Positions 45,077-57,465 of a DNA stretch of 64,000 bases are shown here, piece by piece. The position numbers and the translations under genes were made by a program. The notes beneath the pieces are model-generated. The model was given only the letters and a program-made list of their open reading frames with translations, ran no database searches and was not told the DNA's origin. Numbering within the stretch: the stretch's first letter is position 1; every line of letters starts with the position of its first letter. Source of the stretch: Lethocerus indicus (Eukaryota; Arthropoda; Insecta; Hemiptera; Belostomatidae); contig JACDQD010000007.1 in assembly GCA_019843655.1 (NCBI GenBank), positions 25,872,365 through 25,936,364 on the forward strand, written 5' to 3'.

Positions 45077-46577
45077 TCAACTGATTTGTGACCAGGCGTA
45101 GATGGCCGACATGACGAATAGGAAGAGGAATTTCGGCGGCTTAGACGAAAACGCCGAATTGCAACCGTCCTTGCTGTTGCAAGTGCAATACTCCATGAAT
45201 ATGTTGTAAGTCCCAGTCCGCATCAGACAGAACCTTTCATCTCCACCGATACCCGGTTCTCCCAAATAGGCGCAACTCCTGAAGTACCTCCATTCTCCTT
45301 TAACTATATAAAAAATAATAATAAAAAAATAGTGTTTTATATAAATGGTCATAACGGTGGATAAATTATAGACAAGTATAAACATGGTAACAATCTGTAG
45401 GCACGAGGATGTTTTTTATATGTCTGCAGACCAATTATCTAGATATCCCAAGAGATCATAGGTCAATCACATTCTTGGTTTTTTCTGTATCTCGGACATA
45501 ATTCATTATCTCAACACTAAATTCCGTATTAACGTCAGTCAGATGAGGCAATATTTGTTTCTAATGACCTATATTAAATATGAAATAATGTGGCGTCTAA
45601 TTTTTAGGCAAACTGAAATGCAAAATATCCTCAACATATCGCAAATACGCAATTGAACACTCAATTATTAATACGGCCGATGTATAAAATGAAACAAACC
45701 TTTTTGTCTTATTTTCCTGCACATCGTTGCCTTCACTCCGGGCAAGTGGACCAATTCACTTTCCTGTTTGCAATCGGTTATCGGAACGGTCGAATTGTCG
45801 AACGGATCAGCACATTTAGGATCCGAATCAGACCTGCAATCCCAGCATTTTATCGCTAAAGTGGCTGTAAGAGAGAAATTTAACATCAATCGATTGTTGA
45901 ACCAAAGAAGAGCAAGAAAGAAACAAACAAAAGATTCCATGACCACAGTGCAGTACAGAATATAAGAATTTTCTCTGTTAAATAATAATTTTCTGTTTTA
46001 CACATAATGAATTTAATATGAAAGCAGTTACCATTATACTTTTAAATTGTCGGGGAAATAATGAATATTGCACAATTGCAACATTAGTTTGAAGCGGACC
46101 TTAAAAACTACTAGCTTCAAGAATTTTACAAGGCCATACATCTTGCCAAAAGTTAAGCTCCAGGATAAAGCTGGATAAAGCTTTCAATTAAAACTCTTTT
46201 GTTTTAATATAAAATTAACTATCACAATAACATTATATGTCTGAAAAAGCTCCCATTTTAGTGTATGATAGACAGCAAATATTCCTTTACTTCTAAATAT
46301 GTAACCAGATAGTGAATTATTTTTGTCATAATGGGTATATCCTGTGGAGCCGCCCTCAGGACAAATTATCCCATTTAATTAAAGGATCCCAAGTATATAA
46401 CTACCATTAATTATGGCTCCAACAGAGGCAGTTTTATGCAAACTTCCCGATATTCAACTATAATAGGAATTAAAGCATTCGATTTATTTGAACTTAATTA
46501 AGTTCTTGGAAATGTTAAAATAAACTACCTTGGGCTATAAACAAAACGGTGAGAACGATTTCAGTCAGGTGTTTCAT
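45077..46577 (-). CDS. Second Ly6/uPAR three-finger protein, GPI-anchored
   Basis: Same fold and likely membrane location as the plus-strand Ly6 gene. Exons: 46577-46529, 45864-45700, 45303-45077; both introns phase 1; 146 residues. Signal peptide about 1-20 (MKHLTEIVLTVLFIAQATLA), mature start at IKCWDC, then CADPFDNSTVPITDC, WRYFRSCAYLG, and the signature CTCNSKDGCNSAF followed by a hydrophobic GPI tail. The exon plan is the same as in the other Ly6 gene here, but sequence similarity outside the cysteines is low, so they are old relatives. Function unknown. Confidence 0.9.
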
Positions 46578-49428
46578 GGTTGAGGCCGAAACTCACTAAG
46601 CGGACAGAACCCCGGCTGGAAACTGAATTAACAAAACGCCGTTTCGATATTAAAACGATTCTACAACTTTGTATACTAAAAAATCAACAAAACGACGATA
46701 TCAAACACAAACGGAGTACAATTCAACTGACGCCACGCCTCCAAACTATCGATTCCTTGCGAGAATCGAGTTTGAAATCGATTCAGGGTCAAAGCGTAGA
46801 CGACTGTTCAGAATCGATACCTACCGAACTCTACAGCCCACCTGTATTCGATATAATTCCACAGTTTGACTAATGTGAAAATCGATTTACTTTTCTGAAT
46901 ATTTAATGAACATAAAAAGTGCGTTCGACATTTTTTTCCTTTCAATTCTAATTTAGGTCCTATTAGTCGATCGAAGAAATGGCGTCATGTATTATGTATT
47001 TATAACAGGCGGTCGCCGATTACGAGGATGATCGCGGAAAGTGAAGGGGCAGAGGAGGTCAATAGGCATCAATTTTTGAAGATAAAGGTAATATTCCATC
47101 TATTCCCCCCTATCGTTCCGAATCCCCATTGTATCATAACCATCGTATGATTTTCGTGCTTACTCTTTTGACGTCGGTAGCACGCCGTTAGTAACAGTTT
47201 CTTTTGTAACAGGATTGGAACATTTGGTAGCTTGTACGTTTATTTATGCCTTATGGGGGCTATTTAAATATTTTTTTAAACTAAAAAGAACCGGACGCAC
47301 ACCTTAATAACGGTGAATCAGGGGATCAAAGGAGAAAAACTCGATTTACGATGGGACAAATAATTCTTTTATGAAACGCGATTTGTGGCCAAACAAATTT
47401 CTGTCTTCTCGATAAAAGCATCTAGAGCGCTGAGTGTGCTTAGTTCATTTTCTCTACTTCTCGGAATTTGTGAAAGTTTTGCTCTCAATACCGCCCGGCG
47501 ACTGGTTCTTCGATTCTTTCTTGAATTCTGAACCGATTTGCGGGCAGAATTTTCGTCGGGGAAACCTTCTCTCGAAACCGGGCAGTACCGAAGTACCCTG
47601 TACCGAGTGGAGACTTTGGCCATGTTCACCGACTGTCGGAGAAGCCCCGAAGACGGAAAACCTCGATCCATTTGTCCGTAGAAGGAAAAGTGAAAGCGAC
47701 AAAAAGGCCCTGGGGACTGGAGGGGAGAAAAAATCGGACAGAGGTCGAAACCAATTTTTTTTTTCGTTTATTTTTATAGGAAGTCGAAGCTTGAAAGCGG
47801 TCTAATTGAGGTATTGGAATGATGGGAGAATTCGGAATGGAAGGATTTATACCGGAAAGCTGCTAATTGCTGAACGAACGGGATTTTCCTCTAATAATCT
47901 GTTGGACCTTCATAGTTTCGAACTGCCAGTTCGAATTTTAAAACTTGGTTTCGGCAATTTGATTATAACCACTCGAGTCAATTCAAGTCGCAAAATCGTA
48001 CGGTCGATGTCCAAAAAGTACTGGAGGTTACGAAAACTGAAGGTGGCTAAATAATAATTTTAAATTTCCCTCCGCCCGAGTGGCGGCCAATAGAATTTCG
48101 ATAGCTCCCTCTCGATAGTTCCTTGTTGTTTTTTAGGTCACAGAGAGTGATCTGAGAGAGAGAGATGGTGGGAGGGAGGGAGGGAGGTATTGAGAGTGAG
48201 AGAGAGAGAGAGAGAGAATAGAGGGAGTGAGGTTGGGAAGGAAACTGGAGTTCAGTATACCCTTGGTTTTGGCTAGTGCTCTCTGGCTCCTTGCGTCATC
48301 TAAAAGTGAGTATTTCCACTTAGATAGTTTGTATTGGGAGAGACGCTAGCGCACGCCACTTATTATTGGGCCAATATTTACGTTCTTAGCCAACTTTGAG
48401 ATTTTTATTCGGCCCTCCCTGTTTCTAGCCGAAGGCTCCGATTGGATGAAGGTCAACATATTTGGTTTGAAGTAATCGCGAATTATACTACTTACGTCAT
48501 CGTTATAATTAGATTTGTTTTCTGAGTGTTGAGGCGCTCCTCGCGAATTTCGGGTAATAGCCCACCGCACCTTTACCTTTTATTTATTTACCTATTGAAC
48601 TTGTATTACACAAGTCGGTAACAGCATTTACCTGTGCACATTTTATTTCCCTAGGACACGAGCATATTCCAGAGTCAGATGAATTAATTATCAATTTAAT
48701 GCGTTCGCTTAACGTTATATCAACTGTTGGTTTAAATATTTCTTTCCCTACTTTGTAATTCTAACCGATTAAACGATGAAATATGGGCATAAACTTGAGT
48801 TTTCTTCAAAGTACAACTCAAATGTTGTGCTACTTTGTTTTCTTGTCTTTCCGAAAGGTTATTTTTCATTTAAAATAACTTTAAGCCAGTTAGTTTCTGC
48901 CATTGAAGTATATTTTATGGCCTAGAATACCCCCTCTTGGCCCATAAGGGCTCTATCTTTTTTTTGTTAATTTTCCTTCTTTCGTAAAAACAAAATGAAT
49001 ATAATATCTACTGTCGGAAATTGGGTTTCAGTTAAGGATTCCTTATTAGCTCTTAGTTTTGAAACATTAATGAGTTAAACAATTATCTGAATGTTATTTC
49101 CTCGGGTCATATTCAACATGGTGTTCATGGAAGAAAACTGGCGCACTAATGCAGTTTGTAGAGATAAAGGAAAATGTTATTTTGTAGGGACATAGTGTGT
49201 CGTATACGCAGCAGTGGACAACACTTAACTCTAATTACCCTACCAATGCCCTGTTCTAATTGTTATTAGCAGTAGCGGAAGGAGGCAGCTTTGAGTCCTA
49301 TCTAGGATGTTGTTTTTGAACTCGAAAGAATTCACTACCCGGGTTGCTTCTTTCTGTTCTATACAATATCTGTTGTTGTATATAATGCTGTTGAAACTCT
49401 CTTGTTGCAGGCTGATAACTGATTAAAT
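46578..49428. other. Spacer between the divergent Ly6 and LITAF-type genes
   Basis: Promoters for both should lie here. The open reading frames at 46.58-46.87 and 47.43-47.81 kb look random. A GA/GGGA-rich tract is at 48.15-48.23 kb. Confidence 0.5.
48250..48306 (+). promoter_or_regulatory. Candidate 5' non-coding exon of the LITAF-type gene
   Basis: The sequence GTTCAGTATA contains the arthropod initiator core TCAGT, and about 50 bases on there is a strong splice donor, AAAA-GTGAGTA. The matching acceptor is TTGTTGCAG before 49411. A purine-rich tract with four runs of three G's lies just upstream. This is a guess from motifs only. Confidence 0.3.
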
Positions 49429-51238
49429 ATGAACCCAGGTCCTGCACCGGCTTATGGCCCACCTCCAGCCGCTCCTCCAAGCTATTTTCAAGCTACGGGC
49501 GGAGTTCCTCCGTCCAGTCCGTATGTCCCTCCTTCTCAACGTAAGTATCACCTTTAACTTTTATAATGCGCTGTATACTCAGAGAATGCAGTTCATTTGT
49601 TCACGGCGGGTGTTCCATTCCTAGCCTATCTTCTACCCAAACGTGTAAACAAACGCTAAATATGGAAAATAATCTCCATTTATAATGAAATACCAAAAAA
49701 AGAGCCTGTAATCTAAACTTTTATATTGGCAATTTCATTAAACTAATACATTGATTGACACGAGGAATGAAAGGAAACATTGATTGTTACATAGAAGATC
49801 CGAATTAGAGGCTTTGAAAAACACTTTAAAATTATCGGATAAAATACCTTTTAATTTTGAACAATTTTATTACAAATTTAAGTATCACTATGCATATTAT
49901 ATTTTGATTTATAAGAGACACTATATTGACCTGTGGTAGCTAAAAAAGATGGAACACATTCAACTTGGAGGGCTCAAGATTGTAACACCTTGTTTCTGAA
50001 GGAACAAGTTGCTTATCGTGTTGCCCTTAAGTCATACATCAGTCTGGATCATTCCAGATCCCGGTCCTAGGATTAACATTGATAATCGCAGGTTTCATAA
50101 GTTCTAGGCCTTACCATAGGTGTAATAATTAATATTTTATCCCACAAGCAAAGCTGTCGAAATTACAACGTGAAAACTGGTGCAGCTTAATTGACAGTTA
50201 CGAATTATTATAAATTTCAGAGAATAAGCGCGGGCCGACAATAGTGACGACTGTTGTTCCTGTCGGGCCGCATCCAACTCACATGATATGCCCATATTGC
50301 CATGCCGAAATCACTTCAGAAACCAAAACTGAACCGGGGATCATCGCTTATGTTTCTGGAATTGTTATCGCACTCATAGGGTAACGGATTTAAAATATTA
50401 TTCTATACCAATAAATATAATAATTATATTTTCACCTGGAAGACGAGCTGAGATTTGAAGTTCACGTTTTTCGTATTGAGGTTGTCAATTCTGCTTTTGT
50501 TGTTCAAAAACAAACTATTTAATTGTGATCATGACCATTCGTCGGGTATATTTTCTCTATTTATCTGTGGGCCATTTTCTGCAGTTTTATCAGATTTGGA
50601 ACTGATGAGTCTCTTATAAATTTGAAATTGTGTGAAATATATTCGGGTCCCTCAAAAGATATTCAAATTCCATTAGATAAACAGATGTATTGAATTTCAT
50701 TAAGGTAATCATTATATTAATAATATTGTTGGTGCTTATAAATAATCCATTTTATCAATATTAAATAGATATTTTCTCGAATGGAAAAGAAAGCCAATCC
50801 AGATAAATACAAAGAAAATAGACAGTTTTTTCCCATGTGTCAGAATTTAGTTTTTATATACCCTAATGACTGGTCAGTGTTTCTAAGAATTTTCTCTTTA
50901 CATTCTGTTAAAAACAATGATTGTCAGTATATCTATAATGTTATCTCAGTTTTTATATTTTGGGCTTATAATTGAGATAATTTATATCTAGGGGTCCAGC
51001 TCAGTTCTGAATATTATCACTATTGTGTAACCTGTCACCAATCACCTGCCATCATTAGTCGCTTGTGTGTAGTGTCATTTTATTCATTTCTCTAAACGTA
51101 TCTAATTATTCACATTTTCTTGCTCAACGGTTGAAAAATGATGTTTAATATTATGTTAAAGTTCTTATTTGATATTGATAAAACAAATAATTAACCTCTG
51201 ACTAACAACATATTGCTACAAAGTTGGATATAAAATTG

Positions 51239-51289
<51 letters not shown>

Positions 51290-51449
51290 ACAAGTATGGA
51301 TGTAATTAATTATTGGAAACTAATTATGAAGTATTTGTTGCAGCTTTTGGTGCGGATGTTGCCTGATCCCTTGTTGCATAGACAGTTGTATGGATGTGCA
51401 TCACAATTGTCCCCATTGTAAAGCATATTTAGGTCGTTTCAAGCGTTAA
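49429..51449 (+). CDS. LITAF-domain membrane protein
   Basis: LITAF/SIMPLE-like zinc-binding protein of late endosomes and lysosomes, anchored by a membrane-inserted hydrophobic segment. Exons: 49429-49540, 50221-50380, 51344-51449; 125 residues. The N-terminus is Pro-rich ([17 protein letters not shown]), with PPSY as a possible WW-domain or ubiquitin-ligase ligand. The domain has CPYC at about 62-65, the hydrophobic stretch [15 protein letters not shown], then [11 protein letters not shown], and HHNCPHC near the end, the full pattern of the family. Insects have many paralogues, so I give no symbol. The start is the first ATG after acceptor TTGCAG (49410); the 5' UTR therefore has at least one intron. 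Confidence 0.93.
51244..51283. repeat. (AT)n microsatellite
   Basis: About 20 AT units in the second intron of the LITAF-type gene, about 60 bases upstream of the 3' splice site. Confidence 0.95.
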
Positions 51450-53396
51450 AAAATCATTTCTCAAACAAAATCCTCCATCTTCTTTTTGCATTTCTTTTTG
51501 CTTTCAATTACTGTTAGAGTAGATGAACTTCTACTGGTTGGAAATTTAATTAAAAATTACTGACTCGCTTCAAAGAAATTATATATATATTTTCTTTTTC
51601 CTGCATAAATTCTGGTGGGGAATGAACTTTCTTTTATGAGGGTCTCTTTAATATCTAATGTACTGGTGCCTTTATATATTTACTCTACCGAGAGTGTGGA
51701 CCAATTAATTGCAAGTTATTACTTTTTTATACGCATTCTTATAATTAACTGTTGTTAATGTCAAACCAATTCACAGTTGCTGAATTATTACTATTTGGTT
51801 ACTGTTCATGGCTTGTTCATTATTTGGGAAATTTCTTCTTTTTTTTTTATTCATATAAATTTTGAATAAAATTAAAAATTAAATGTAACGATATATATGT
51901 TACATTGTTATTCAACCATTGTATATTTGTTTTTTTAGTCTTAATGTAGTTGGTGATAAAATGTGTTGCACAATTGTAGACAAATTGCACCCATAACAAA
52001 AATTAGAGTGTTCTGAAAGTTTGTTATATTGAAGTTAAAATTAAATTGAAAACATAATTTAAATTTTGTTTAACTTGTAGAATTAGGCCACAAAAGAGAT
52101 CTATTTTTTTATTTTATGTCAATACATAAAAATGTCTATGTTGGCTTAAAAAATTTGCTGTTGTATATTTTATGAAGCCTGCTGATATTTTCTTTGGTAA
52201 ATGTTAGGAACAATATGACAGTACAGAACAATGTAAAAGAATGCAAGATAATATAGACTTGCTAGAGACGTTAGCAATGATTTGTATATAACAATTTTTA
52301 AAAAATGTTTAAGTGAAAATTATGACAAATATAAAATATTGCCTTCTACTGTGCCTTTGAAGTTGATTTTAACATGAATATTAAAAATTGAAAAAATGAA
52401 GTTTAAAAGTTTAATAATTTTGTATCAATTATGGTCTGTATGTGCATTATGATTATTGTTAATACTATATATAGTACTAAAATGTATATTTTGCGCTTTT
52501 AATCTGCCTTTATAACTTGTATTCTTTAATCTGTTCTTTGCATACCATCCTATTGTCAGTGTTAACAATAAATAACAACTATTAAAGTGGATGTATCCCA
52601 CTGGGTAAGTGGATATTTACCTTTGTTTCCCAATTACCCAACTCCCAATTGTTTTGTCAATTTATACTCCTTTTCATGTAGAGGAATTTGCTAATCTTCT
52701 AAACCTCTTAATTTTTTTTAACTGTTAATTTGTTTGTAAGTTAATGTTGACACTTGAATCATATTCCATTGCACAACCAGCTTAAAGTTGTGTGTATTAT
52801 ATTCATCATTTCTTATTTTCATTGCATCATCCAAATGTGGCATAATAACAAAGAGAAAGGGGGTTTTGTTTTAAAAATTGAATAGATAACTTTATTCTAT
52901 TACTACTGATGAATTTATTAAAATATCACTTTTTTATCTCGATAAAAGCGTAAATCCCTTTTATTAGTTTTTATTTCTTTTCTTTTTTAATGATAACTAA
53001 ACAAATATTCAAGAGAAAGTCTTATGGACCAACATTATTTTTAATTAAGTTTTGTTTTTGAAAAATAATTTATCTTTATAATTTGAACAATCAGGTTGTT
53101 ACGTATCTACCAGAAATTTATTTTAAATTAATAACGGATAATAAATAAAATGCCATTTACAATTTCTTATTTTAGCGTTGTCATCTTCAGGAAACTAACA
53201 TTTCTCTTATATATTTTTTTTTATCGCTTTGTATTTGCATTGTGCTGCTAATACACTCTTTTTTATTTCTATAAATTTAGAAATACCCAAAGAAGCTACC
53301 ATAATTGTTTTGGTAACATTTATATTTTACTATATTATATATTAATTTTTAATAACATTTATACAGCTGGTACAGAGTTGTAGGATCCTTCGTGTT

Positions 53397-53420
53397 GATT
53401 GGCTGGGCCGATAGCCAATC
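53397..53420. promoter_or_regulatory. Perfect inverted repeat holding two CCAAT boxes
   Basis: GATTGGCT (53397-53404) and AGCCAATC (53413-53420) are exact inverted copies with an 8-base loop. Each arm has a CCAAT box with a good NF-Y-type flank. It could be a promoter element or part of a mobile-element end, since a PLE-like ribozyme motif lies 125 bases downstream. Confidence 0.5.
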
Positions 53421-53542
53421 AGAGTAGGGGGTTAATCCTTTTGTGGCGACCCCCAGCTGATCGAACTTCAGTATTGACTGAGTGAGAGAAATGGAAAGTA
53501 GTCCCGCCTGCTGCAAGGTGACAAAAAGGACAGTCTTAACTA

Positions 53543-53590
53543 CTGAAGATGGAAAAAGTACGATTTTCTGAACGTCGGGTCAGTTACAGA
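53543..53590 (+). mobile_element. PLE-like ribozyme remnant (group 2)
   Basis: ACTACTGAAGATGGAAAAAG, loop, GATTTTCTGAACGTCGGG. CTGAAGA is intact and the stem GAAAA/TTTTC pairs perfectly, but the second core strand reads GAACGTC rather than GAAACGTC (one A lost), so it should be inactive. Confidence 0.5.
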
Positions 53591-54353
53591 AAGATTCAAG
53601 AGAAGATTGGGGTTTCTCACTCTCTTTACAAAGCAAAGATACGAGTCGATCGTCCTTGACAAAACTGGAAGTCGGATAACGTTCCATCTATCATCGGTCT
53701 CGGCAATTTTCGGTTCTTTTAAATCAACATAAGTTATTACAAATATATAGCTTCTATATACGGGAAAGTACTTAAAGTACACACAGTTTTTGAGTTATTG
53801 GGATTTCAATTTTCTTTGGGTCCTCCACTTCTCTTCTTTAATAAAAAGCGATAGAAGCGATAATTGGTTGTTAGGTAATAGTAAGGTACTACAGTAAAAT
53901 GCGGGCAATATTTTCTAACGTGCCGAACGTGGAAAAACTCGGAAAATTGAACATTTTCAAATCTCAGAGTCGTAATTTTACCGTTGCCACGGCCCGCTTG
54001 ATTTTGTGATACCGTCGATTGATCAGAGGAGTCTGAAAATCATTCGTCGCAATTAAAGAAGTATGTGCGAAATAATCAGTTTTCTAGATAAAACTTTAAT
54101 TGCTCGAAACGAAGGAAATAAGGTAGCGGTTTGATTAAGACGCGAACGTCGTAGCATTAGCGGAAACAGATAATGAAGAGTGTGACGTTGGAAGTCGGCC
54201 GAGAGGTTTGAACAGGGGCTGTTTCCCTCCACGTAATCTCGGGTTGGGGCAGGTTAGTCCCGTTCGGGGAGCCGTCTCACCAGACCAGCTTCTAGTCTGA
54301 CCGAGTTAGACGTCTCCGTTCTGACCGTGAAGGGCGCTATCGGCGCGGCCAGG

Positions 54354-57300
54354 ATGTCGGCTGGCGGGGACAACCCGTGGAACAGGAGGCGGCCCGGGCA
54401 AAAGCCGGCCGAGAAGCAGGCCGAACGGCCGAAGAAAAGGGACACGGCGGCGGCACAGAAATTTCAAGAGGCCCACCGCATGATGCAGCAGTCGGTCAAG
54501 AAGCACCTGGACAGGGCCGAATTCGAGTCCTCTTCGGAGGAGGAGGATTTGGAAACGGACGATATCATGGGTAAGAGGCAGGGCCTATCCCCCTTTCCCC
54601 CCAACTGGTTAACAATTTAACGAGGACAATAAAAATTAAATCTAATTTCAGGCTCGGTTCTGAGGAGTTATTCCCAAGTCGGAGGCAAGAATGAAGATCT
54701 CGGTAGGACTCAGAACTTCCTTGAAAATGCCTTCCAATCCGGAGCCGCCGTCTGTTTAATCTGCATCGGATCCGTCAAGCGAACTGACTCTGTTAGTTTC
54801 ATTCAGTTATTTCCGTAACTCACACCTTATTTTCGCATTTCTCTAAATTGTTTCAATTTTTATGGCAGATATGGAGCTGCGAATCTTGCTACGGATTTTT
54901 CCACTTGCTGTGCGTCCAACGTTGGGCGAAAGACAGTTTGGCGCATCAGAAATTTACCCTGGAACAGAGGCCGGATAAGCTGAACACCAACCTTCTTTGG
55001 CAGTGGTAAGTCTTCATTTAATTTACCGGTAGTAAAACTGCAGTTTGGCGTAATATCACGAGCGGGTACCATCGATAGTTCCATAACCAGTGTTATGCTT
55101 TGATAAGCAAAATAATAATAATGAAAATAAAATAGTAATAACAATAATAATAGCTACAGTTGCATACTGCGTATATCGTATTGAATAAACCATTTATTGA
55201 TATATAAGTACGCTGAATAGGGGCCCCCCTACACTGTATTTAAACCCTTTTTTTTCATATACATCTTGACCTACGCGAATGACTTGCCCGGGTTACTTTT
55301 TCTGCAGTTATGTGCTCTACATTTTTCTAATTTATTTAGCTATGAAGCAAATGGAGCGGTTGAAATATCTTGAAAACTAAAAGGTTTAGTGTGGGACAGC
55401 TCATTTGAAATTGAAATTGTAGGACGAAAGTGAATATTTTTAGAATTATTGTGTTGAAGTGAATGCGCAACTCCAAATACTTTAACAGCTAATTGGTGTA
55501 TCCTCACAGCTGGTGCACTTGTCCATCCGTAACTGGACATTTTGAAACTACGTTCTTTCTCCTTTACGCTTGCTCAAATTGATGAATCGATTACACATCA
55601 TATAATTTGTCTCCAATTCCGATTCTTTTTTCAGCCCCAAGTGTCGTAAGGATTATGAGCCTTCGGTGATACCTTACAAGTACGAGTGTTTTTGCGGTAG
55701 AGTCACAGATCCAGTATTCCAACCTTGGTTGGTACCTCACTCCTGCGGAGAAACTTGTGGTCGTCCCCTAAAACCGGACTGTGGTCACAATTGCTTGCTC
55801 CTCTGTCATCCAGGTGATTAATTAAATATAACTTATCGTTAATTTTATCTGTTAACTCTGGATTGTCACATTGAAAGTATTTTATTTTAAAGTCCTATAC
55901 TTTGATCTGAGACTGTTAGATATTTAATATGGACACTGATAAATCACATAGTTCTGATATGTTCTTCCTTTTCTGGCATTTTAATTATTGTGGGACTGGC
56001 ATTATATTTTTTAATTATTTATTAATGGGTGTAAAAAATTCTATATGTATTATTTTTAAAGCAACTATTTTAAAAACAACTCGTTCAAATATTTAAAAAT
56101 AAATTTAACCTATCTGTTTCAAACTCAAAAATATTCCACAATCTGTTTCTTATCTTATGTATTACATTTCCACTTGTCATAAACTGTTCTTGAACATTAA
56201 CAACTGTTTGACAATATCTTAATTATTAATGCAACTCTCAATATTAATATACAAGTATTTTAACGATGATAAGGGAAAACAAGACAGAGTATATTGTGGA
56301 TGTTTCAGTTAGTCATATTACCAATTTAACAATACAAAATAATGTATAAAACTAACCGGTTTCATGCGCATTATTGATTTGTCTGAAGCATCTATATGCT
56401 TCTTTGGTTTTAATTATGCGACAATAAAATATTGGGACTGGTGTTTTTGGCGGCAATATTTATTGAATAAAAATGATTCAGTGTGTACTGTAGCATTGAT
56501 TCTGCACATTACTAAAAATTAAATTTGTTATTTACACCAATAAATACGGCAGGTGTAATAAGACTGGGGCATTTCTTACCGCTACTAAGTTCTTCCCAGT
56601 AATTTTTTATATAATAGTTAACAAGGAGAATATTAACCATTTGGCCTGTATAAATGTTAGGTAATGTGCCTCTGTGGCTTAGGCATTAACATGTTCATAT
56701 GTTAATGAAAAGTTGAGTATGTTAGCTGAGGCAGCCTGAGGCTTAGCGCATAGTACTTCACCTACTGCCTAGAGCTGTAATAATAAAATGTCCAGGTCCG
56801 TGTCCTCCCTGTCCGAAGTTCGTAAAGTGGAACTGCTACTGTGGAAGTGGCGGCGAAACCGGTTCGGTGCAGTAGGAAGGAGTGGTCGTGCGGCGCGCTC
56901 TGCCCCAAGAGGCTGGCCTGCGCGAAGCACACCTGCGCAGAACTCTGCCATCCGCCGCCGTGCCAACCCTGCACGGAGAAGTCTCGAATCAAGTGCAATT
57001 GCGGCACGAGCGCCAAGCTAATCCCGTGTGCCCAGCTCTCTTGGAAGTGTGAAAAGGTACTTTCATTTATATACTTTGAACGGACGGTATCGCCGGAAGC
57101 TGTCTTCTCAGGTTTTTACTCGGTTGAGATCACGGGTTAGAAATTAAAAACTACCCGCTGCATTTTAAAGTTTCATTCTTCTTTGAAGTGAATCCAATAA
57201 AATTATCAAATAACTTTTACGCCATCTCTAGAGAGTAGCTCCTTGGTGGGTTAATATAACTTGGGCTAATATTACTGCCTAAATTGTGTCTAACTGCCCC

Positions 57301-57410
57301 CTGTGTCTTCTATAGTACAAGTTCTGTCCAATTTTAAGTAAAAATAGGTGAAGTGAAATGGTAAAAATTATTTATTAATAATTATTAATTAAAAATAAGG
57401 CAAATTTAAG

Positions 57411-57465
<55 letters not shown>

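Larger units (their letters stand above)
51450..54353. other. LITAF 3' UTR and NFXL1 upstream region
   Basis: AT-rich to about 53350, probably including the LITAF 3' UTR. Then a more balanced section with an inverted CCAAT pair (53397-53420), a GGGGGT/ACCCCC pair (53427-53454) and a ribozyme-like repeat (about 53543-53590). Positions 54130-54353 should be the NFXL1 promoter and 5' UTR. Confidence 0.5.

Noticed and set aside
53540..53782. 80-codon minus-strand ORF upstream of NFXL1
   Set aside because: No motif, no splice support, and it overlaps the ribozyme-like repeat on the other strand.
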